The translations under genes were made by a program, and so were the position numbers. From Clostridia bacterium (GTDB lineage Bacteria > Bacillota > Clostridia > UBA1212), in the NCBI GenBank assembly GCA_017461545.1, contig JAFTXP010000018.1:1-64000 (forward strand): a stretch of DNA of 64,000 bases. The letters run 5' to 3'. Positions 58,925-64,000 of the stretch are shown here, piece after piece; position 1 is the stretch's first letter; each line of letters begins with the position of its first letter. A model generated the notes under the pieces. It made no database searches, had not been told where the DNA came from, and saw only the letters and a list, made by a program, of their open reading frames with translations.

Positions 58925-60139
58925 TTATCCGATAACCTCCTCAAGAATATCCATGAGAAATTCTTTCCTGTAATTCTTTTCAAAATATGACAGCGAATTT
59001 TCTTTCATGGAATTTCTCTCGCTATCTTTCATATTATACATACTTATTGCGGTTTCCGCCAGTATTTTTGGATTTTCCGCGGGACAGCTCAATCCTGCGC
59101 CTGATTTTTTCACAATTTCCGCGCCTTCGCCGCTGCAACTCGCTATTACGGGAATTCCGCACGCAAAGTACGACTGTATCTTAGCCGGCAATGTTATATT
59201 CAAAAGAGGCATATCCTTTAATATCAGAAGCGCGGCATCGCACACCGATAAATATTTGCAGACTTCCTCCGCCGGTTTTCTTCCGATGAAGAAAACATTT
59301 TTGTCGAGAACTCCAAGCTCCTCGGCCTTTTTTCGGATATTGGCCTCGTCGCGGCCGCCGCCCATAAAAATCCAGTTCATACCGGGATATTCTTTCTTCG
59401 TCAAGGCGGCGGCTTCTATAGCAGTTTCAAGCTTCTGCGCCTCTCCGAAATTTCCCGTATAAATAATATTAAATCCAGTTGGTATTTCTTCCTTAATACT
59501 GTCTTCTTCCGGTACTTTGACAGGCTTGTAAAAATCCTCCGCATACTGCGGCCAGAACATGACTTTATCGGAATCTATTCCTGCGTCGGTGATTGAGTTT
59601 TTAAATGACTCTGAAGAAATGAGTATTTTCTCTGATGCTTTGTATACTTTTTTTGTAAGATGCTTTATATAAGAGAATACGGGACCGCTTTTTATGCCTG
59701 TCATTTCAGCCAGACTTTCGGGCCACAAATCAAGGACATATGTATACATGGGAATTTTTTGTTTTTTTGAAACGGTGATTCCGGGGAATGCCATAAAAAC
59801 AGGGGAAAGCTGATATACAAAAACACAGTCGAATTTTTCTGCCTTTGCAAGCTTTTTAGCCTTTTTACAACCTTTAAACCAGAATGAAAAATAATTGAGA
59901 ATGAGCTGCTTTTTTGAGTTGCCTCTGGGGCATATGTCGGTATTGTACACCGTAACGCCGTTGTAATCGCGCGGAGTCTTGTAACACTCTTCGTATCCGT
60001 CAAAAACTACACCGGCGGGGTAGTTAGGCATACCCGTGAGAACGGAAACCTTATGACCTCGCTTTATAAGTTCGGTGCAAATATCGTTTATTCTGAATGA
60101 TTCGGGATAAAAGTGCTGGCATACAACAAGAATATTCAC
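58925..60139 (-). CDS. glycosyltransferase, WbuB-like (GT4)
   Basis: 404 residues of GT-B fold, beginning MNILVVCQHFYPESFRIN as in WbuB, the L-FucNAc transferase. Further marks: TGMPNYPAGVVFDGY, YVLDLWPESL, FNIIYTGNFGEAQKLET, FIGRKPAEEVCKYL and PLLNITLPAKIQSYFACGIPVIAS. In known clusters the WbuB type stands with FnlA/CapE dehydratases, just as here, so transfer of a 6-deoxy amino sugar is a fair guess. It is 20 bp downstream of the sugar transferase. Confidence 0.9.
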   Translation of the reverse strand: MNILVVCQHFYPESFRINDICTELIKRGHKVSVLTGMPNYPAGVVFDGYEECYKTPRDYNGVTVYNTDICPRGNSKKQLILNYFSFWFKGCKKAKKLAKAEKFDCVFVYQLSPVFMAFPGITVSKKQKIPMYTYVLDLWPESLAEMTGIKSGPVFSYIKHLTKKVYKASEKILISSESFKNSITDAGIDSDKVMFWPQYAEDFYKPVKVPEEDSIKEEIPTGFNIIYTGNFGEAQKLETAIEAAALTKKEYPGMNWIFMGGGRDEANIRKKAEELGVLDKNVFFIGRKPAEEVCKYLSVCDAALLILKDMPLLNITLPAKIQSYFACGIPVIASCSGEGAEIVKKSGAGLSCPAENPKILAETAISMYNMKDSERNSMKENSLSYFEKNYRKEFLMDILEEVIG

Positions 60140-60159
60140 AGACAGCCTCCTGAAAAACT

Positions 60160-60777
60160 TTATTGTTTCTTATCGTTTTTGTTATCGTTACGCATGCCTT
60201 CGGTTATATTTCTTCCGGATATGATTGCTCCGAAAGAACCGAAAATAATTTTCAGGTCAAACAAAAGACTGCGTTTTTTTACATATTCGCCGTCCATCTT
60301 TGCTTTTACGGGGATATCAACATCATCTCTGCCGTTTATCTGAGCCCATCCTGTAAGTCCCGGGCGAACTGAGTTTGCATTGTATTTGTCTCTTTCGTCT
60401 GCGAGATCTATCTGATTGTAAAGCGCCGGTCTTGGTCCTATCAGCGACATGTCGCCTTTCAGAATATTTAAAAATTGCGGCAATTCGTCAATGCTTGTTC
60501 TTCTTATAAACTTGCCCACTTTAGTAATATACGCATCTGCATGCTGCAACTCGTGTGTAGGCATATCCGCAGGTGCTGTTGTAGTCATGGAACGGAATTT
60601 ATATAAAATGAACTCCTTCCTGTCTTTTCCGAGTCTGCGCTGTGTAAAAAAAGCACTGCCCTTTGAGTCGCACTTGATAACTATTGCGACAATAAGCATT
60701 GGTAACCAAAATATAAGAAGAAATACAACAGAAATAACAATATCAAGAATGCGTTTAAAAATATCGTAAACTTTCAT
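60160..60777 (-). CDS. undecaprenyl-phosphate sugar phosphotransferase
   Basis: About 205 residues from ATG 60777 (MKVYDIFKRILDI, with AAGAAGATAG upstream); the frame also allows starts at 60798 and GTG 60804. One N-terminal membrane helix, then the monotopic PglC/WcaJ-type phosphoglycosyl transferase core: FFTQRRLGKDRKEFILYKFRSMT, IRRTSIDELPQFLNILKGDMSLIGPRPAL (with the catalytic Asp-Glu) and RPGLTGWAQINGRD. It puts the first sugar phosphate on undecaprenyl phosphate and so starts the glycan repeat made by this operon. Confidence 0.93.
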   Translation of the reverse strand: MKVYDIFKRILDIVISVVFLLIFWLPMLIVAIVIKCDSKGSAFFTQRRLGKDRKEFILYKFRSMTTTAPADMPTHELQHADAYITKVGKFIRRTSIDELPQFLNILKGDMSLIGPRPALYNQIDLADERDKYNANSVRPGLTGWAQINGRDDVDIPVKAKMDGEYVKKRSLLFDLKIIFGSFGAIISGRNITEGMRNDNKNDKKQ

Positions 60778-60939
60778 ATAAAATCTATCTTCTTTCATGC
60801 TCACAAATATACAAAAATTTTACTATTATTCTATCCAAAAGTCAACGCCGCTGTGCATATTATCATTAAAATAAAGGTATTTTATTGTTGCGATTGAGGT
60901 GCCCTTGTGATAATATCTTTAAGCTGACATAAAATATTT

Positions 60940-61011
60940 GTCCCGGTGGTCCAATGGATACGATAACAGACTCCGACTCTGTTGATATGGGTTCGATTCC
61001 CGTCCGGGATG
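60940..61011 (+). tRNA. tRNA-Arg (anticodon CCG)
   Basis: A 72-nt cloverleaf: acceptor GTCCCGG/CCGGGAT (first pair G-U), D-arm around GTCCAATGGATACGAT, anticodon arm ACAGA-CTCCGAC-TCTGT with anticodon CCG, T-arm GGGTTCGATTCCC, discriminator G. CCA not encoded. It decodes CGG. Confidence 0.93.
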
Positions 61012-61014
61012 TAT

Positions 61015-61050
61015 AAAAGAGGTCAAAATCTTTTGATTTTGACCTCTTTT
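61015..61050. terminator. terminator shared by tRNA-Arg and yerC
   Basis: AAAAGAGGTCAAAATC and GATTTTGACCTCTTTT, 16 bp perfect with loop TTTT, A/T runs on both sides, between the tRNA (+) and the convergent TrpR-like gene (-). Confidence 0.95.
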
Positions 61051-61054
61051 GTGT

Positions 61055-61357
61055 CTAATTTTTATTTTTATCTTTTAGAACCAAGTCGTATCCGCCTGCG
61101 CCGTACTGGATGCATTTATTAACTCTCGCAATAGTGGCGGTGGAGGCGCCTGTCTTTGCTGCAATGGTGCTGAAAGTATTTCCCTCTTTGAGAAGTTTGG
61201 CAACCTCAAGACGCTGAGCAATTGAACATAACTCATTAATCGTGCAGACATCTTCGAAAAAACGGTAGCAGTCGTCTTTGCTGCTTAAAGAAAGTACTGC
61301 ATCAAAAAAAGCTTCTGTTTCTTCAGTTTTTATCGCACTGTTTGCCAATTCTCTCAT
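61055..61357 (-). CDS. TrpR-like protein, YerC/YecD family
   Basis: About 100 residues from ATG 61357 (MRELANSAIKT), 9 nt behind GGAGGA. The helix-turn-helix core is CTINELCSIAQRLEVAKLLKEGNTFSTIAAKTGASTATIARVNKCI, typical of the Trp-repressor-like YerC/YecD family of Firmicutes. The regulated genes are unknown; a tryptophan role has not been shown for this family. Own promoter at 61389-61417. Confidence 0.93.
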   Translation of the reverse strand: MRELANSAIKTEETEAFFDAVLSLSSKDDCYRFFEDVCTINELCSIAQRLEVAKLLKEGNTFSTIAAKTGASTATIARVNKCIQYGAGGYDLVLKDKNKN

Positions 61358-61388
61358 CTGATTATGTCCTCCATTCAAATGTAATCGT

Positions 61389-61417
61389 ATTTTAACGCTT
61401 TATCTTGCTAAAGTCAA
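61389..61417 (-). promoter_or_regulatory. sigma-A promoter of the yerC-like gene
   Basis: On the minus strand TTGACT (61412-61417), 17 bp, TAAAAT (61389-61394), predicting a start near 61382, 25 bp before the ATG. Confidence 0.7.
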
Positions 61418-61548
61418 GCTTAACAAAGTTTTTTGCAAGAAGAAATTTTTGAAAATGTCGAATTGTGTAAACTGACATCGAACTTAACAAATTGCAACGG
61501 CACTTCAGTGTTGTTATTATTTTTTTACGACAGAAAGGGGGAGTATTA

Positions 61549-62691
61549 TTGACAAGAAATTATTTGGTTGACATGGTTAATCAGAAGCTTACACATTCTA
61601 TCAGCTCAGAAGTTATATATTCAGATTCGGAGCTTCTGAAAATCATTGATGAGTGTATAGAAAATATTTCCGACCGTGCCCGGTTAAGTTATCACGAAAA
61701 ATCAGAGATAAGGTTATCTGTTTTTAATTTGCGCAGAAAGTTCGGAATTATTCAGCCTTTGTTGGATGACCCGGGTGTAAATGAAATAATGGTAAACGGC
61801 ACAGATGCAATTTTTATTGAAAAAGACGGAAAAATTGAGCAGACTTCTGTACGCTTTGAGAGTAAGGATGATTTGTTCGGTATTATACAATCTATGGCAT
61901 CTTTTTCTAACAGAAGTATAAATGAGAGTTCACCGATTGTAGATGCACGTCTGGCAGACGGTTCGCGTATAAATGCTGTTTTAAATCCAACTGCTGTTAA
62001 CGGTCCGGTTCTGACAATAAGAAAATTTTCCGAAAGAACATTTACAATGGAGAATTTTATAGAATTCGAAACTGTTACGTATGACGAATCTGTTTTTTTG
62101 CAATGGGCTGTGGAGTCATCACTTAATATTTTTGTATCCGGCGGAACTTCCAGCGGAAAAACAACGTTTCTGAATGTCTTGTCCAAATATATACCTGAAA
62201 AAGATCGAATTATTGTTATCGAAGATTCTTCGGAACTGAGATTGTGTCAGCCGAATCTTGTCCGATTGGAAACACGCCCGCCGAATTCCGAGGGTAAAGG
62301 AGAAATCAGTATGCGTAAGCTGATAAAAACCGCACTGCGCATGCGTCCTGACCGAATAATTGTCGGAGAGGTCAGAGACGAGAGCGCGCTGGACATGATT
62401 CAGGCGCTATGTACCGGTCATGACGGTTCCATGTCTACTGCCCATGCTAACTCGGCAGAAGATGTATTAATCAGACTTGAGACAATGGCTTTGTGGGAAG
62501 GCCATGTAAGTTCTGAGTCTATAAGAAGACAAATATCATCCGGAGTAGACCTTGTGGTGCATTTGGAAAGGGACAGAGATATGAGACGAAGAGTAAAAGA
62601 GATTGTACAGGTATGTGATTATGAGAGTGGCGGCATTAAGGTCAATCCGGTTTTTTCAGACGGAAAGAAAATCGGCTCGTATATAACATAA
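61549..62691 (+). CDS. cpaF: CpaF/TadA-type secretion ATPase
   Basis: About 380 residues from a TTG that has GGGGGAG 6 nt upstream; an ATG at 61573 is the alternative. Type II/IV secretion ATPase: N-terminal [38 protein letters not shown], Walker [16 protein letters not shown], Asp box [10 protein letters not shown], Walker [15 protein letters not shown] and His box [19 protein letters not shown]. It should drive assembly of a Flp/Tad pilus or a related archaellum-like secretion system. The following two genes are its membrane partners. Confidence 0.93.
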   Translation: MTRNYLVDMVNQKLTHSISSEVIYSDSELLKIIDECIENISDRARLSYHEKSEIRLSVFNLRRKFGIIQPLLDDPGVNEIMVNGTDAIFIEKDGKIEQTSVRFESKDDLFGIIQSMASFSNRSINESSPIVDARLADGSRINAVLNPTAVNGPVLTIRKFSERTFTMENFIEFETVTYDESVFLQWAVESSLNIFVSGGTSSGKTTFLNVLSKYIPEKDRIIVIEDSSELRLCQPNLVRLETRPPNSEGKGEISMRKLIKTALRMRPDRIIVGEVRDESALDMIQALCTGHDGSMSTAHANSAEDVLIRLETMALWEGHVSSESIRRQISSGVDLVVHLERDRDMRRRVKEIVQVCDYESGGIKVNPVFSDGKKIGSYIT

Positions 62692-62703
62692 AGGAGGAAT
62701 AAG

Positions 62704-63468
62704 GTGAGAAAAGGAGGAAATTTTGTAAAAACATATGAGAAGTACTCGTCGGGGATATTTCCCATAATTCTGTTTACAGTTACTTATTTTTCCGTCGTAT
62801 TTCTATATTTTTATTTAATACTGAACAGTATCATGCTTTGTGCGGTAATCACGTCTGTTATTTATCCGTATGCGTTCTTTGCATTTCGTAAATATATGAC
62901 AGTTCAGAAAATAAAGAAACTGGAGATACAATTCGGCGAGGCTCTTCGATTTATATCATCTTCAGTAGCGGCAGGTGTAACCGTTGAGAACAGTTTTTAT
63001 GAGTTTGCCTCAAAGGCGAATACGTACAATAAAAGTGATTTGTCTTTGATAGCAAAGGAATTCAGAATAATAACAAACAGTATGGATTTGCATGAGAACG
63101 CAGCAGATGCTTTCAGAGACTTTGCAGAGAGAAGCGGAAGCAGTGATATAAAAATTTTCTCATTGGCACTTAGTCAGATTTATTCTTCCGGCGGCGATAT
63201 AGTCGGTTTGCTTAGAAATACAGTTTCATCGCTTCGGATAAAAAGAGAAACGGAAGATGAAATAAGTCTGATATTGGCAGGGCCGAAGTACAATCACAGA
63301 ATAATCACCGTGATGCCTGTGTTGATAATATTTCTGATGAAATTCATCTCGCCTGACTATATGTCGGCGGTGTATGAGGGCCCGGGGCGTATTGTGGGTG
63401 TTATATCTGCGATATTGATTGTTGTTGCATATATCATCGGAAGCAGGCTGTCAGATATACAGATGTAA
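62704..63468 (+). CDS. tadB: TadB-like type II secretion F domain protein
   Basis: 254 residues, GTG start 6 nt behind GGAGG. Two membrane segments at the N-terminus (about 17-60), a cytosolic T2SSF helical domain (IQFGEALRFISSSVAAGVTVENSFYEFASKA... FSLALSQIYSSGGDIVGLLRNTVSSLRIKRETEDEI) and two segments at the C-terminus. It is the inner-membrane platform of the Tad pilus next to CpaF. Confidence 0.9.
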   Translation: MRKGGNFVKTYEKYSSGIFPIILFTVTYFSVVFLYFYLILNSIMLCAVITSVIYPYAFFAFRKYMTVQKIKKLEIQFGEALRFISSSVAAGVTVENSFYEFASKANTYNKSDLSLIAKEFRIITNSMDLHENAADAFRDFAERSGSSDIKIFSLALSQIYSSGGDIVGLLRNTVSSLRIKRETEDEISLILAGPKYNHRIITVMPVLIIFLMKFISPDYMSAVYEGPGRIVGVISAILIVVAYIIGSRLSDIQM

Positions 63469-63483
63469 AGGAGGTTATAAAGA

Positions 63484-64000
63484 TTGTTGAGAAATTACTT
63501 TTTGTTTCTGTTAAAAAATTATTCTTTTATTTACGGTGAAAAGTTGTTTAAAAAAATATTCAACTTTCACCAAACCGCAAAAGCAGTTAGTGTGATTTTT
63601 ATTGTGACAGCAGGTGTGTTTGTTTTTTTTGCCGGCGGATTGGCAAAATCAAATATTGCTGCGATTTTAATATTACTTTGTATGGCTGCGGCTGTTCCGG
63701 ATTTTTTGATAATCCGCAGAACAAAAAAGAAAAAAGAAAGCCTCAAATACGGATTGGCTGACTTTATGGACAGAACTGCAATATTATTGGATTCAGGAAT
63801 GCCGCTATGGAGTGCCATTGCAGTAACTGCACATAACAGCAATCCTAAGGAGCCGTTTGCTTCAGAAATGATTAACGCCGTGAAATCATTTTCTTTTAAG
63901 GAAGGATATTTTTACAGACCGGAAGAGAGTATGGAGATGCTTGCAGACCGATGTTCGACTCTTATGATAAGTTCGTTTGTATCTTTAGTAGTTCAGAATT
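63484..64000 (+). CDS. tadC: TadC-like platform protein, partial at right edge
   Basis: Open frame from TTG 63484 (9 nt behind GGAGG) to the end of the window, 172 codons, no stop. Basic N-terminus (LLRNYFLFLLKNYSFIYGEKLFKKIF), two membrane segments (VIFIVTAGVFVFFAGGL and AAILILLCMAAAVPDFLII), then YGLADFMDRTAILLDSGMPLWSAIAVTA, the start of a T2SSF domain. It is the second platform protein of the Tad system; the rest lies outside. Adjacent genes outside should include the prepilin and peptidase. Confidence 0.85.
   Translation, partial: MLRNYFLFLLKNYSFIYGEKLFKKIFNFHQTAKAVSVIFIVTAGVFVFFAGGLAKSNIAAILILLCMAAAVPDFLIIRRTKKKKESLKYGLADFMDRTAILLDSGMPLWSAIAVTAHNSNPKEPFASEMINAVKSFSFKEGYFYRPEESMEMLADRCSTLMISSFVSLVVQN

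Noticed and set aside
56698-60777. complete capsule locus
   Set aside because: Only initiation, two transfers and one nucleotide-sugar enzyme are present; flippase, polymerase and tyrosine-kinase genes are absent from the window.

Overview
This window looks like chromosome from a Gram-positive anaerobe of the class Clostridia, most likely an Oscillospiraceae/Ruminococcaceae-type gut bacterium. The grounds are: two secreted proteins ending in dockerin-like modules, a T-box leader, strong AGGAGG-type ribosome binding sites, typical sigma-A promoters, DUF1540, GerMN, YitT and YerC-type genes, frequent TTG/GTG starts and moderate GC. This placement is an inference from gene content; the window holds no rRNA. 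It has two tRNAs, no CRISPR array, no insertion sequence and no prophage.

Layout. 1-10 kb: pyruvate kinase (-) followed by an unusual tandem terminator-like array, a GIY-YIG protein, and three secreted papain-fold (C39-like) cysteine peptidase-type proteins, the two largest being paralogues with InlB-like repeats, a shared lectin-like domain and a C-terminal dockerin-like module. 10-19 kb (+): housekeeping genes for nucleoid/recombination (ybaB, recR), translation (prfA, sua5), an arginine-phosphatase-like ywlE, a GerMN lipoprotein, cell wall precursors (ddl, murI) and a coupled DALR-like/nucleotidyltransferase pair. 19-34 kb: two DUF4143 ATPases, a TIM-barrel/acyl-CoA ligase fusion behind a T-box, a HAD phosphatase, uridine-kinase-like, mntP, a radical SAM-YfhO pair, SCP2 and YitT, then a second terminator-like array. 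34-43 kb: tatD-yabE-like-rsmA (order as in Bacillus yabD-yabE-ksgA), a DUF2809 relic, and a large secreted caspase-fold/lectin protein with a lipoprotein. 43-53 kb: ROK kinase, deoC, a long structured leader before potA-potB-potCD (PotC fused to PotD), a wall-associated DUF6273/MucBP protein and an M29 aminopeptidase. 53-64 kb: HtrA, tRNA-Val, a signal peptidase with a giant acidic N-terminus, a (-) capsule/glycan cluster (sugar transferase, two glycosyltransferases, UDP-GlcNAc 4,6-dehydratase), tRNA-Arg, YerC, and the beginning of a Tad/Flp pilus locus (cpaF, tadB, partial tadC) running off the right end.

The most unusual signal is not a gene. Two unlinked loci (1-243 and 33314-33540) carry the same grammar: about 63-66 bp direct repeats, each with a small hairpin core around CTTACG, ending in one long perfect inverted repeat whose arms match the local gene terminator. 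The arms differ completely between the two loci while the core is shared. The same core loop (CCTTACGG on the minus strand) sits at the tip of a perfect 19-bp stem inside a coding sequence at 17087-17128, in a stretch of five consecutive in-frame palindromes. A similar palindrome cluster lies inside the YfhO-like gene. I read these as a candidate undescribed palindromic repeat family. Other notable items are the T-box in front of an acyl-CoA ligase fusion, a promoter-driven leader of about 380 nt before potA, and the secreted caspase-like protein.
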